From positions 806,001 through 870,000 of the forward strand of contig JAGFBZ010000900.1 in the NCBI GenBank assembly GCA_018398805.1: a stretch of DNA of 64,000 nt, in the 5' to 3' direction. The translations under genes and the position numbers were made by a program. Shown piece after piece: positions 33,587 through 47,168 of the stretch (position 1 is its first letter; every line of letters starts with the position of its first letter). The notes under the pieces were generated by a model. That model was not told where the DNA came from. It saw only the letters and a program-made list of their open reading frames with translations, and made no database searches. Origin of the DNA: Hirundichthys speculiger. Taxonomy: Eukaryota; Chordata; Actinopteri; Beloniformes; Exocoetidae.

Positions 33587-36500
33587 GTAAGAGATTTAAG
33601 ATGCATATCGGCCGCCTGAGGTTGGTTGAAACTTTTTTAATTTTTGCAGCAAATCAGTGCTGTTCACTGTGTACTGATTATGCACATTATCGGTTGTATT
33701 TGCTTGACGGGTGTTCCTGGAAACAGTTATTACCTTTACCTGTTTATTATTGCAAGATAGATGGATTTATGCCTTGCCTGAAAATTGCTATATTGTGATA
33801 CATTACAAGGGTCTTTCTGTTGAAAAAAATAAATACATAAAAAAAGATTGATCCATTGAGCTCAAGAGAGCACAAATTGTCAATCGGTGCCATGGCTTTC
33901 ACTAACACAGATCTTTAGCGTTTGCTTTTACTTGGTTTCCCAAATCACCGTAGACTTAAAATGATGTTGAAATCAGATGTTTCTTGATGTGTTTTTTCTC
34001 TGCCTTCTTCTCATATTGAATCACACAATAAGAGATGCATCTTTGTGAAGCACACAGAAAGCTCTTCATGGATGCTGAAGGGACTCGTAAGGATTTGTGC
34101 TGTAAAAAGGCTCCGTCGGGCTTCTCAAGAGGCTGCCTGTCATGTTTCTGTGTGTATTTACTCTATCTCCATGAAAACATCAAGACCTCATTCAGTTTTG
34201 GAAAGGATAATTCACTTTGAGCAACATAAGAGGATTAATGGCGGTTTCAGTGTGACCCACAATCAGAGAAAGATGTCCGTGTGCATCTGAAGAACTATGG
34301 AACTATGAAAAGGAGAACAAAGTAATGAAACAAAAACAGGGAGGATGAAACTTCAGAGGAAAAGTTGTAAGGGGAAACAGAAGGGTGTAAGAGTTGGAAG
34401 AAAAGTATTTTTACTAGATAAAAAGAATTACTGCAGCTCATCCAGTCTACCAGGAAAGACAAAGGGCACATTTTGCAGAAAATTACACTGGCAGACCTTT
34501 TGTAGGGCATCCTATCCTCTTTCCAAATGAAAGTTCAGAGGGGCTTCAGGCCAGAGGAGTGGAACTAACCTCCAAACCAGACTGATGAAGCCCTTTGTGT
34601 CATGATCTACACGTTTGTTGCCCTGTTTTGGCGTTGACCTCATCTCTTGGATTTTGGGTCTAACTTTATTTTTGAGACAGTGTGGTCATTCTGTTTCTGA
34701 GTTAGCGTTCCTCTGTGATTTATTTAGCAAGAGCTTGTTTGTTTGAGCTCTCTGTTAAGTTTTGCTCTGTGGTTGTGTCTCACCCAGGTTGTGTTGCTAA
34801 TTCCCTCCCTCAGTATTCATAGCACCTCCGTTTCATCGCCCTTTGCCAGATCCTTGTCATTGTTCATTGTTTCTTTTGTGGCAGCCCAGTCTTGTTTTCT
34901 TCCTTCCGCTCTAGTTACTGCTTTATTTCTAAATTGTCTGTGAACTCACCCATGTTTAGTGGTTTTTTTTTTTAAATCTAATTTTGTATAGTTTGTCTTG
35001 TTCTGTTAAATAAAGATTGTTTAGCCTGTTCAGATATCTCAAAGGTCACGTACAAGGGTTTAAAATAACCTGAGGCGTCCACTTTTAAATTACTGTATTT
35101 TTTTGTCTTTCTCCAAGAGTTTTATCCTTTAATACGCTGGGATTTGTTCTCTTTTCTGTCCATTGTCCTCATTGATTGAGGTGGTGAATATTTTATGTGA
35201 TGAGTTGCAAATAAACCTGTTATACTCACCACATGCCATTACTGTTCTACCTTTGTTAATTTGGGGAAATTTGTCATCCATTATTTACATATCTGTTTTG
35301 GGTTAGGATGGACAGTACTAATTCACTTTGGTCCTATGAAAGTTCAGGTTATTCTCATTGTGAAAGCATGGATTCAGGTCATCACCTAATTGATATCTGT
35401 TGTTTTGGTTCACTTACCCTGTAATGGGCAACTTAAACATTTTTTTTACAAAGGCTCATTGACACCTTTGCATTTGCACATGTGCAAACTAACGGAGATT
35501 GATCAAGCTGCTCCACATTCTCATTCCTGTCTTGTCACATACTGATGTTTGCTTGGTTAATAGCTTTTTGCATCTGCTTTCAACATATGGGGTACCATTT
35601 TTTTTGTCCCTTTGTGACATGTAATTGCCAAAAAAATCACATCACAGGATATCAGAGTGGAGGAGGTGAATAAACACAAGGCTCCCAAGCATGAAATCTA
35701 TGTTCAGGTCCAATACTAACACTGCTGTTTTTTTTTTCTCTCTCTACTTATTTGTCTTTGTTTAGACGTTGTTGCATATTAAAATTACTTGGTTAAGGTT
35801 GGACAATAAAAGCAAAGGCCATGATTAGAAAGTGAGTATGGTTTGACAATTAAAATACACAATAGGATACATTTTTAAATGCTTCCTTTCTGTTACAAGA
35901 TCAGTTTAAAACATCCTCTAAATCCTAGCATGATGCTTTGGGGTAAGCCTCTGCATTTAAAACTGATGCAACTGGACCCTTCCTTTGGCCAAAACAAGCA
36001 TCAGCATGTGACAACTTGGGACTGAGAACAGCTTGGGAGTGGGCAGAGGTTCGGACTGCTCTTCACCAATTTTCAACGAAACAAAATAACTGTTTCTGTT
36101 AGTTGGGGTCCAGGATACTTTTACGGGGTCTTGACCACTGGTGCATCTTCATCACAAGGAATGGCCCTCAACAGGGCTGAAAAAATTCCCTGCCTGTTAG
36201 TTAGGTGCTTCAGAGCCATGGAAAGATTTCTAGGTTAAGAGGGTTCTGATTGGTTGTTGGTTGGGGATGATGCTGCTCAGCCATCTTGATTATCCCCTTC
36301 GAATTCAAATCATCTATCGTCGTTCACCTCTAACACTGCATTGCATGCAAACCGCAGGCAGAAATGCAGCAACCATATAGTTTGCTGAATCAGTGGGTTC
36401 TATCGGGTCCGTCACTGTTATAAAAAAAGGTAAAGTTCAAGACCATGCAGGAGGCTGGACCGGTTACAGTTTTAGCCCAGACTCTTTCCCTCCCTCAATA

Positions 36501-39500
36501 CAAAACATTTGCACGGTTATAAATTGCTAAGTGTTAAATATGACTCAAGCAAGAACACAAGCTCATTTAGTTTTATTTACTAATAATACATCTGAGTTTT
36601 AACTGTTATCTGTTATGATGATGAAATTATTGATCTGGGACAGCAAGATTAAAAAAAAGAAAAAACAAGAATAATATTTCTTTTACTGTATGCCTGTTCA
36701 TTAAATGGATCTTGTGTTTAATGCTTCATCTGTTGTATTTCTAATAGCTGTAGCCGTTGCAGCTAGATGGAACATTTTTATCTCTTGCTTAGACACTGGA
36801 CAGAGCGACCGTCACAAAATAATATACTAAAAAGGAGTGCAAGCCAGCTATTGCTACCCAGGTTGACATGATTTTTACATAAGTCATTTGGCACTTGCCT
36901 CTGAATCTGACTGAGAGTGAATAAAGAATGTTGTTGCCTTGAAGTGCCATCATACTTCCGTCCGGGATTTACAAGGAAACAATACGCTAATTGGTGCGGC
37001 AGATTCCTCCAATGGATTGTTATGACGACAGGGCATTAAAATTTAACGATCAACTGTATTTTTTCAAACTTGTGTCAACAAATGAAGCTTAATCCAAAGA
37101 GCAAACACTAAGGTCCATCCTTAGTGTTTCCTAGAGACAGAAGGGTCAGGTCTACCCTGAAAGACTACTCTTGTCTTGGGAAACTGGTGGACTTGCACAT
37201 TTCCACCAGGAACTGAAAGCTGCTTTTTTCTCGCCAAGCAACATCTTACAATACCCACGGCTAGTGGGCGCTTTGACTCTCAAGACGTTAAAGTGTTTTC
37301 ATCATTCTTACTAAAACAATCAGAGGTTTTGTTAGGATCGTGGCGCATAGTGATCTTAACCAGCCGAGACATCAGCCTCATTTTCAAGCTATTTAAGAAT
37401 TAAAATATTTTTTTGTACCAATAGTTTACATAGGGTAACTTTTACAACATGTATTGTGTTTGAAAATGTTAGCTTCAGAGTTTTAAAAGGGGATGCTTAA
37501 GTGGCTACCACTTCAAAAGTTTCAACATAGCACAACCTTGTCACATCGTTTGCGGCCATTTCTGTTTAAAAATAGGGAATGGAGCCGTTCAGATTTTCAG
37601 AGTATGATGCTTTGACATCACAAATGTAGAACAGAGTGGAGTTTTCCAGGTTCTACATCTTATCTCCACCCGATCCAAACAGGGAGATTTTCTGTACCTT
37701 CAAGTTTTGCACCTCGTAGCATAAATTTTAAAAGTGGCTCATCCTGTAGGAGGAGTGGAGTTGAGATGCTCACTCTGACCTCTAAAACTGGCTCCTGCCA
37801 ACAGAGGAGTAAAGAAATGGATTTCAAACGGACCTTTTGTGGTGTGATACTTTTTACTTAAGCATTTCAAAGACATCAGGAAATTATCTGGGCATTATAC
37901 GTCTCCTTTATAGCATCAGGAGAGTCCAAGTTCAGAATTAGTTCAGTCACATTGCAGTGGGAAATGGTTGAATATCGTTTACCCGCCAACCATAATGATT
38001 TTTGTCCTCCTCTATACATAAATTAGTCTGGTTCCTTTGGATCTGACCTTGATTTCATTCACATTCACAATTCACATTTAAAGTATACTGTCTCCTGTCA
38101 CAATTGGAGAGGCGTAAACCAACCAGAGTAGAGAAGCATGTGTTTAGGCAACAACCAGACGAGCATTACATAAGAGATCAAAGTTGGCATGTGGTGGCGT
38201 AGGAATACTGGTGAATGACTGCCGTTGTTTGATCCAAGGTATTATTAGCAAAATTTGCAGCAATCTTAGTTATTTTGAATAGTGGTTGCCTGTTGTTGCA
38301 TAAATCCATCCCCTGACTCTTTGCAGTTGGTTCAGTACATTCTGTACTGGTGGGAATGGTCGTTCTGGTCCATGCCCGTATGGGAGGGGGGCCAGAACCA
38401 CTTCACACTGGGGAATTTTTGTGAAGTGAGTGGATATAGTTGCCCAGTGTGATTGAGTAATCATCTTAAAAGGGCTAAACCTAAGCTATCCTTTTTTCAA
38501 GCATGGAAATGTGATATGGTCCATTGGTTCATATGGGAAAAGTGAAGTTTTTCATTTAAAATTTTGTATATATAACTGAGGGGAAAAAAAAGTGAAGAAT
38601 TTCATAAGAATTCAGGAAAAGTAAAAAAGGAGTAACTCACATGAAGCTGTTGGCGTGTACCTTCTGATCATTAACCAGGTGCAAAATGGTAAATTCTGAC
38701 ACAAAGTCATATCTGAAGTTATCTTTTTTCCTGATAAATGACATTGTAAAGTTTACAGCTGGTAACTGGTGGTTTGCCATTTTACCAGATTACACTGAGC
38801 CACCAATCATTTGGATGCTCAGCAAGGAGAGAGTAGTGAAAAGTCTGTTCGTGGGAAATTAGAGGTTTGTGATTGAGTGCTTTTGAGGTATTAATCATTC
38901 TAGAGCATAGAACTGCCCCCCCCCCCCCCACACACACACACACCTCACATTTTGATTTAGCATTCACCCATAAAACTCAGGCTTTCTCATTTGCATGCTT
39001 TTGCAGACACTGTCCAATTAAGTTGCATCAACTCAGAAGCTTTCTCGTGCTGACTTTGATCGTGATTTTGCCTGCTTGCAGCCTCACCATTGTTTTTTTC
39101 TTCTTTATTATTTTTCTCTCCTGTTGAGATCTTTTTTGTCTGTACCCCTTTCCCCCATCTGTCCTGCATAGCTCTCTGTCTCACAAAGCATTACCTCTTA
39201 GGCGTTAGGCAGACGGATTTTGGATGAGTCACCAGTATGTCTGACTCCATCAGGGCCCGTCTGACTCCACCTCATCCCCTCTTCTTTGCTGATGCTCTTT
39301 TATTGTTTCTCTCTGCCTAAAAGGTCAAAGGAGGGAGTGGCAATATCTCAACATGAACTCCTTCCCTTTTACTTTTCCTGCCTGCTTCCCTCCGCCGCTC
39401 CTCATTTGAGACAAAGTGACATTTACAGAGGGGCGCCTCCTCTCCTTGGGAGCTCGTGCTCTTTTTGGCAAGAGAACATTGACTAAAGTGATGACAGACA

Positions 39501-40301
39501 AGAGGATATAAGCAATCACCACTGAAAACAGGGAGAAAGTTTAAAAAAAAAAATAAAAAGGTGGGTGAAAAGGAATGGCATGACAGAAGGTGACAAAAGA
39601 GTCGAGCGTTGTAGAGGAGCAAAGGAGGAAAGAAAAAAAGAGAACATTAGGAGGACAGATGTACGAGAACATTGGTTAAGGACATCTGGAACACTGGTTT
39701 GACTTAATTTGACTTAAACATCAGGTGTTTTATTGGCAGGCTTAGGTTTGGAAATGAGGCTTCTGTGTTACAGCAGGTGAACCTGAAGAGAAGCAGAGCT
39801 ACATCAGCTGAGAAACATGCAAATTGACACCAGTGGTGTCAGGAATCTTACAGATTGCAAAACCACATTATGCCTTGGCTCTCTTTTTCAACTCAAAAGT
39901 TATAATTAGACTGAATGGGTACTATTTAGCTGTCAAACACTTAAGGGAGACACTGCAATCTTCTGATTATTTGATTATGTAGTCAACAGAGCATTTGTCC
40001 ATGGCACCTGATGAGATCATGTAAATAAAGTTGAAATAGCAACAGAAATCTGTGCTTGTTTGTTTCACTAACTCCTAGTTAAATACACCACAGCTCAAAC
40101 AGTGACACTCAAGCCCTTATGATGTGATTTTCCAGTATTTAGAAACCCCTGTGTTCACAAAACAGAACAGGGGCTAGAAGAGATAAATTGATCAGATGGA
40201 TTGGCAGATTTCTCCTTTTGTTTTCAGTGATTTACAAGTCAGAGCATCACTGTGTTGCCGACCGATGGCTAAAGTTTGGTTCTGTTTTTTTTCTTTTTCA
40301 G
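33587..40301 (+). other. Intron within the GAIN domain (6.7 kb)
   Basis: Largely unique, A/T-rich sequence. The stretch 34570-35030 is T-rich, ends in a TTAAATAAAGAT poly-A-signal-like segment and may be an old retroelement tail, but I could not assign it. A C11/CA tract is at 38919-38944. No exon, RNA gene or clear transposon ends were recognised. Confidence 0.65.
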
Positions 40302-40402
40302 AGCCAGAAACAGAAACACAGACAGAATCAAAGTCCATGCCGTGTTACGTCATCGGAGCTATTTTGTACAGGACTCTTGGGCGTCATCTTACCTGCACCA
40401 AA
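40302..40402 (+). CDS. adgrb2: adgrb2 exon: GAIN subdomain B strand (one-base insertion)
   Basis: Entering with phase 1 the exon reads KPETETQTESKSMPCYVIGA, then ILYRTLG. After that the family calls for xILPxP, and VILPAPK is indeed present but one base out of frame: CTTGGGCGTC (40376-40385) has one G too many for LGV. Exon length is 101 bp, while phase 1 in and phase 2 out need 100. The next exon starts with the one base that completes the Lys codon and carries on PPATINSKILTVTV, confirming which frame is right. The acceptor is TTTTTCAG; the donor is AA|GTGAGT. The Glu/Thr-rich start is a variable loop in this family. Confidence 0.9.
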
Positions 40403-40475
40403 GTGAGTATTTCATTATTTCTCTTTTGCTTTAAATGGTATTTTACCTTCCTTTTATTCCATCTCCCTTCATTTA

Positions 40476-40873
40476 CCGTATTTTCCAGACTATAAGCCGC
40501 TACTTTGTCTCACGCTTTAAACCATGAGGCTTATACAGAGATTGCGGCTTTTTATTAATTTTTCTTCCGCCCTCAGGGGGCGCTCTAGCAGGAAGTGCAA
40601 AAAACCAAAAACAATCCAAGTAGTTAAAGGCTTTTCTGTTTATGTTCAAGTAGCCTATGTTGGCTATGCTACTCTACATTAATTTTGTGAGCATCAATAC
40701 CTGTTATTATTGGACAAACTGATTAATCCAGGTGAACATTGTAGCTACTCGGACACACCTGGATTTATCAGTTTGTCCAGTCAGTTTGTTGGTTCCCCAG
40801 TGGATTTGCGGGTTCTCAGCCGACCTGCCGCGGAGGTAAGGTAAGGTGCGCTTTATAGGTCCGGAAAATACGG
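40476..40873. mobile_element. Mariner-type MITE with CCGTATTTTCC ends
   Basis: The ends CCGTATTTTCCAGACTATAA and TTATAGGTCCGGAAAATACGG are inverse complements with few changes, flanked by TA (40474-40475, 40874-40875). The CGTATTTTCC-GACTATAA end is well known from abundant fish mariner-like MITEs. It includes the GGGGGCGCTCTAGCAGGAAG segment and has no ORF. It lies 73 bp downstream of an exon. Confidence 0.9.
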
Positions 40874-41865
40874 TAAATCTTTGCACCGATTTTCTGAGTT
40901 CCTCACTACACTTTTCAATTTTGTCTCTTGTTTTTGTCTTTATATCAAAAAAAAAAAAAAAACAAATAAAAAGAAAAAAAAAACAAAACTGTTTCACAAC
41001 ACTTTTTGTCACCTGGTGATCTTTTTTCTCAAAATGGAGGGGGTCAGCTGATTCTGACAGCTTGGAGGAAAAACTTCAGAGTGTTACCTTTCAAAAGAGA
41101 CCAAAACCATCCAGTCCAAGAACAGCTTTCAATTTACTTTGGGCATGCCTTGGATAGGGTTTTTAGGCAAATTTTACAGGAGTGGCAAAATACGATTCCT
41201 CCAATGGCACTTTTCCCTGAAAATGCCATTTTTGCTTCTCTTTCTCTACTTGTCCACATCAGACTAGAAGCTACTTTTTTTTCCCTCAATGTTTTTCCTC
41301 TCGTTTTTGCATTTTTTTAGTATGTTTTTGCAAACACACAGATGATTGTGAACCTGAATAGACTTAATGGGTCCCAAAACTTGCCTAGAACTCACAAAAA
41401 GAAGTTAGCTGGAAATAGAGGGTGTTGCCAGAAACCCCCTGTGACCCTGTATGGTGTTTGTGCTCAACCTGGGCCGTTTTATTCAGGTCAGCGTTTTAAC
41501 TTTTATGTTTTAACTGAGGTACTTTTTAAACTTTCCTTCCATTACATTAGGCTGTATTTTATCCATGCATACATTTTAGTATGTACCTGTATGTGTGCAA
41601 TAAATAGTTAGAGGATGCTTGTTATTGGATATTCAAGTTATTTGATGTTCACGCTAAAATGTATAGAAATGAATACCAACACATAAACACAGAGAATGTG
41701 CTTTTTTTTTTGTTCATTCATCTGTGACAATTCAATCATTAAATAAGCCATCAAAAACTTCAATTGGAACCTCTTATAAAACAACTACCCTATACTGGTC
41801 TTGAAGAAGAAAAGTTATTTTCAATGAGATGTAGCTAAGAAGCTAAAGTTTTCTTTAAAAGGTGT

Positions 41866-42640
41866 ACGCAACAGTCTTTAGAGAAATGCTACAACTGGAT
41901 CCATTCTGGACAGAAGGGACAGCTGAAGGCTCAAGGTCACATCTACCCAAGAAGACAAGTACACTTATGAGTGTCCTCCTTGAGAAACAGATGGCTCACT
42001 GCTCCTAAACTGGCTGCATAGAAACCAGTCTGCAGAAGAAAAAAAAAAAAAGTCAGCAAATTGAAAGCAAAACGTTCCTAGTGCACCAGGATACCCCAAC
42101 ATTGGACTTTAGATGACTGGATACAAGTCTTAAGGATGGAGGAGTCCAAGTCTGAGGTGTTTGGATCCAAGTGAAGAACATGTGACAGATGCAGAGCTCA
42201 AGAAGAGATGAGAGAATGGCTGCCTGACACCATCGGTGAAGCACGGAGGTGGAAACATCATGATATGGGGATGCTTTTGGTAGTGGGAGAGTAGGTGATC
42301 TAGGGTTAGGGTTAGATGATCTGTGTGATCTTTGTACAAGGCATCCTCAATCAGCAATTCCCTCTGGGTAATGACTGATGACTGATTGACGATAACTTAA
42401 TTTTGAAGCAAAACAGTGAGCCCAAGTTTTCTTTCCTGTTGTGTAAGAATTATCTGGAGAAGAAAGTAGCTGCTGGAAAACAGCGATAGCTTGTCCAACT
42501 CAATCACCAGATTTGAAACCCCTCAAGCCGGCCTGAAGAGTTTCGGAAGACTGCCCAACCAGCACAGCAGAGCTCTGGGAAGAGCTGCAGAAGCCCTGGG
42601 AGGAAGTCACACCTCATTATCTGCAAAAAACTGGTCAGAG
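41866..42640 (+). pseudogene. Tc1-like transposase relic
   Basis: Across several frames the + strand has: a DDWIQVL..ESKSEVFGS phrase (42112-42170; catalytic-domain DESKFEIFGS-like), VKHGGGN-IMIWGCFW (about 42235-42270), and near the end NPLKPA..TSTAELWEELQKPWEE and TPHYLQK (about 42520-42620), matching the last part of fish Tc1 transposases. Many stops and indels make it dead. The inverted ends were not located. No part of it is in frame with the neighbouring receptor exon at 42777. Confidence 0.75.
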
Positions 42641-42776
42641 GGATGCCACGGATTTGTAATTTCTGGAAAGGGTGTTTTTTTCTTTCTTTTGTTTGGTTTT
42701 TGATGAAAGTGAAAAGGAAAAAAAAAAGGTTGTTTGTGTCTTTTGCTCCATCTCGTCTGTGTTTGTGAACCTGCAG

Positions 42777-42879
42777 ACCCCCTGCGACGATCAACTCAAA
42801 GATCCTGACTGTAACTGTGCGACCGGAGCTACAGTTCAGCGTGCCCTCGGTCGTCATGGAGCTGTCGCCCCTCATAAAT
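42777..42879 (+). CDS. adgrb2: adgrb2 exon: GAIN subdomain B strands
   Basis: The 103-bp exon (phase 2 to 0), after one base completing the previous Lys, reads PPATINSKILTVTVRPELQF, then SVPSVVMELSPLIN. It aligns with the PP-x-x-x-x-S-x-V-x-TVTVRP....P-x-x-x-ELS-x-xIN segment of ADGRB2. The acceptor is CCTGCAG and the donor is AAT|GTGAGT. Another frame is open across the whole exon, but it has no similarity to the family. The final Asn joins GT of the next exon to form an NGT sequon. Confidence 0.93.
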
Positions 42880-45800
42880 GTGAGTAAAATGTTAAAATGA
42901 ATAAATGAATGAAACGTCTTTCCTGGAAAGTCACTCAGCTTTCACGTATTCCAGGCACTGGCAACCGTCCAGGATAGCTAGGATTTTACTGACCACTGGG
43001 AATGTTTGACGTCTTCCAACTCTCCCAGCCGCTATGAAAATAATCATCAGAAAATGTTATTCATATTATGTTGTACACTGATCAACTCATGGCCATGAGA
43101 ATACATTTAAGGCATTAATAGAACCAGCTCCTCTCAGCTGACCCATGTATCAAGCGTTCAAGGGAAACAGGAAGCGCCACATGCTGTAAAACACGATCCT
43201 GCTCACTGAGGCGTCTGAATAAATGCAGACCTTTTTGACCTTCGTATATTGCAGACCCTCCAGGTGCCTTTTCAGTTTATGCTACTGTGAAGTGGTGTGC
43301 TATTATAAACGACTTGGAGGGTGACTTTAGTGGAAATTACTCAGTGGCAGTTTAATGAAACGTACATATCATGACTTCAATAAGATGTGGTCCTCATTAG
43401 TCATCCCGGTGTGAAAAGAGTATTTAACAGGTTACTCAACACAAATACACCTGCATGAGGGGGGGGAAACAGTCAAGTCTTCCAAGAAAATCAGTTACAG
43501 TTAAGATCTGATTTGTTTGTGCCACTCTTTCTTTCTTTCTTTCTTTCCCTGTTTAAACTGCTGATATAGAGCTTCAACCTACAGGTTATTCCCAGATGTT
43601 TAACACCCTATTGGGAAGCACATGCACTGCAGGTTGCGCACTCCCCTGTCTAGAGGAGGATGTCTTAATGCTGACCCCAGCACACTGTGCCGTACTGCAG
43701 ACCGGAGGCTCCTGCTGAGGACAAGCACTTCTCTGACACTCGGCGCAGCGACAGACGCTCCTAACTGCACCTGTCCTTCGTTTTAGGGAGATTTGCAAGA
43801 CATTTATACAAAGCAAAGAGGATGGAGTAGAGGCTGAGGTGGACTGGCGACCACAACGCTCGCATCTCATTAAAAAATAAATTTCTTTGGGTAAAAAAAC
43901 ACAACTGAATTTTGTCTTTAGTTTGTAGTCTGACGGTAAGCTACTCTGCGCTTGTTTTCCAGTAGCTCGATTTGCCTCGCCAATGTACTGGACATATGTT
44001 AAGTGAAAATGCACCACCGCTTCCCTCACCCTTTCAAGTTGAAACTATACTGCCTGATCGAAAGAGTCTCTTTAGGGCCTTTGATAACAACGCCAGGAAT
44101 TATATGAGGGAAGTAATGGGTCGTTACAAAGCAGAGTGAGAGCACATTTTAGCAGCAGGCTGCATATTTATTTATCCTTGTTTTACCTGCGCTGATGTAA
44201 TTGCTCAGCCAATTTGTTATCGGTACTGTTTTAACATTCATTCATTCACTCATGGAGGCCAGGATCTTCTAAGATCGTAAATAAATAGAAAATAATATCA
44301 CCAATTACAAGTGTTATTTAAATGTTAGCAAAATGAATTCTTCCTGACAGGATGCAAAATGACAGCGTTGCTAGTTGCCAGATGACTGCTGGTAATTAAT
44401 GCAGCACTTCTACTTTAACCCCCCCTAATCATTTTGTGAAACAGTTTCAGAGTGCATTTCAAGTGAATGGTTTATTTGAGGGAGGTCATGTGTGTTGCTG
44501 TGCTGAATTAAACCCTAATGAGTTTCTGTTATTCAGCATAGCCCCATTAACTGGAATCATGCTTGTGTTGTTCCGGCAACACAAACTGCAGCCTCCGCTG
44601 TGAAACCATCAGGAACCAAACACTTACTGCCGGACTTTCTACCATATTTACACACATGGAAATACAGTCACTTGGTTAGATCACATGTTCTGCTGAGCTT
44701 CCCATCGCACAACACTGCCAACACGGCTCAATAAGCAGAGAAGTTAAACAGCAGCACGACTACAATCAAAAGGAATCCTAGCTTCTACTGGAAATGACAT
44801 TCATGGGCAAGTTCCTGCATACACAATCCATTGCAAATGTTTGTTCTTCAACAGAGCAGCCTCGACTGTAGTCTTGATCTGCAGTTACTCTTGACCTTAG
44901 CCAGTGTAAAAAAAAAAAAAACCAAACATTGGGTTGTCGGGTAACACGGCAGCAGCTGCCCCGGGCTTTGCTCTCGAAGGGGTGAGTGCAGGGTCACATC
45001 TTCACCGAGAGAACATCTGCTCCAGTCAAACTCCTCGTCTTTGTCCCTTGTGCCGTGCTGAGTGTTTCTTTAATGGGGAGAAGGAAGCAGGAGGCCTGAG
45101 AGGTCCCCATGTCTCTACAGCAGACTGGTACGACACATGACAAGCCTTCAGCCATCCTTCACGTGGCCTTTTCAATTATAAACAGCAGCTTCGACTTTGC
45201 TTTATAAGGCTTCTTCGGTAATTTGACTGCCATCTAGTAGGATACTTTCATCAGTCAAAACACATCATCCTGATTGCTCCATTTCATTATCTAAATCTAC
45301 AGTCTTTGATATGAAATGGGGGGCTTTAAAGAATCCCCGGACTGGTGTGGTCTTGCTATGAGGCATTAACTGATTTCATCTGATTAGCTTATTACTTCAT
45401 AGCCAATATTCATCAACGTGTGTGGTGTTTAATACCTGGAAAAAAAAAAAAGAGGGGAAAAAAAGGCAGGGCTTTTCAACAGAACAAAAACATCAAAGGT
45501 AGATGCTATTATTGCTGTCAGAATCACAGGCATGCTAGCTCCCTCTGAGAGGCATCAGTTGAGCTCATGATGTCATTACGTAAGGCACCGGTGCTAAAGA
45601 GGACGGAGATGTTGCAGGAGTACACAGGTACCACTCCTGCTGTAGCAAACTCGACATTCGGTGATTGATCGCTGCATGTTAACAGAGCTCGCCATGCTAA
45701 TGCACGCCCAGGGACATCCAACATTGGTGACGGCTTTCTGTGTGTGATGCAGAACAAAGCGCTGTCATCAATCAATCCTCGTCACCTATAGTGTCTGATC

Positions 45801-47168
45801 CTGTGTATACGAACGTTGCATCATCCTCAGGGCTCTGATTCATGGGAGAATACTTGTGGACTGTTCAGAGACAGATGGATGACCTTGCCTTTAAAGGGAT
45901 AAATCCTCAACGTGCTGGCTTGAATGTGCGTCATCTCCATGTCTCCGTCCTGCTCATTTAGAAAAAGCAAAACAGTTTGCTCTTCATACCAGAAGAAGCA
46001 ATTTCTTCAGATTTCCCTCAGGCTGCAGTAAGTTTTCCAGCAGCAGACATGATCCTTTTTGTAATGGGGCACAGCAGCCTGGCTGTTGGATTCCTGCTCT
46101 AAGTCCCTTTGCCATAAGGGGGAGCTCAAAGGCAAAGTGCTTCATGCAGGACTGGGAGTGATCAACAAGCTGAAACAGAACGGGATCCATTTCCCTCTCC
46201 TGCAGCTCTGGAGGAAAAAGGACATTTTAGTTGCAGTCATGCAGATGTATCCCCAATCATTTGTTAGAGTATTGAATTATTGGGTCTTAAATATGTGCTC
46301 ATTTTATCATTTCTGAGAGAGCATCTTGAGCCTCTTTCACTCGATTGATGTAGTTTATTAAAGAGTAATATTTGCACATTCGATCCAAACCGCATAGGCG
46401 CCGCGCGGACGTGCAGATAGGAAGAGCAAAAAGTGGCGATCCATTAAAATCAAATCAGTGTTGAGATAACTCAAGATCATCGATGGAAAAATTTGTGATG
46501 AGTCAGTTGAAGATATTGATCCTCCGATTGATTCATGAATTGAGTCACGAGGAGTCTTTCCTCGCCACCACACACCGCTGAGCTTTGATTACCGCATGAT
46601 TCAGCTGCTGCTTGACCCCCAGCAATTAGCTTGGAGCTGCAGTGAGTCGACGGATTAAGTATGAGTTGATACCACATCAGATTTAGACCATTTGAGAGAT
46701 TTTCTCTTTAGGCACTGTTCACTTCACTTTGCAACACTTGTTATATAGATATAGTAACATTTTACTGCTTCAGAAATTGTTTCCATTCGCTCTTTTCCAC
46801 TGTGGATGTATTTCCGTTCAGGTCTGAAAGCTTCCCCGCTACAGTATGTTTATTGTGTGTGTTCATGCCCATGAAATGTCTCCTTTTGTTGCTTCCAGTG
46901 CTCTCAGTTCACATCTCGCACACCTCCTCTCCTCCTGCAGTATGGGAGCAGCTATTTGCTACACTGTCCGGTGACAATGACTCTTTTCCCGTCTCCGTTG
47001 CAATCCCTCTGTTTCATTGTCCGTGCACTTCTCCTCCATCGCACCATTCGGCATCACTCTTTCTCCTCTGGCAACGAGCTACTCTGTCTTTTTCCGTCTG
47101 ACGGCTTCTCTCTTGCTCATCCCCTCGACTGGCAATAACACCCCCCCCCCCCCTTCTCTATCTTGCAG
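42880..47168 (+). other. Intron just before the GPS motif (4.3 kb)
   Basis: Unique sequence with a (CTTT)n tract (43528-43548), short homopolymers, and a C-run just before the next exon (47142-47152). No exon or transposon was recognised. A Cys-rich open frame on the - strand near 43586-44029 resembles no family I know. Confidence 0.7.

Larger units (their letters stand above)
40403..42776 (+). other. Intron within the GAIN domain (2.4 kb)
   Basis: It holds a TACCGTATTTTCC-type MITE (40476-40873) and a Tc1 transposase relic (41866-42640) that ends about 140 bp before the next exon. Between them A-rich tracts (40949-40965) and unique sequence are seen. Confidence 0.8.

Noticed and set aside
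34570..35030. Possible retroelement tail ending in TTAAATAAAGAT
   Set aside because: No coding remnant, tail repeat or target duplication could be shown.
42777..42879. Alternative frame TPCDDQLKDPDCNCATGATV across this exon
   Set aside because: It is open and Cys-rich but unlike the receptor family; the PPATINSKILTVTV frame matches family and phase.
43586..44029. Cys-rich open frame of 147 codons on the - strand
   Set aside because: Cys spacing fits no family I know, and there is no signal peptide or splice context.
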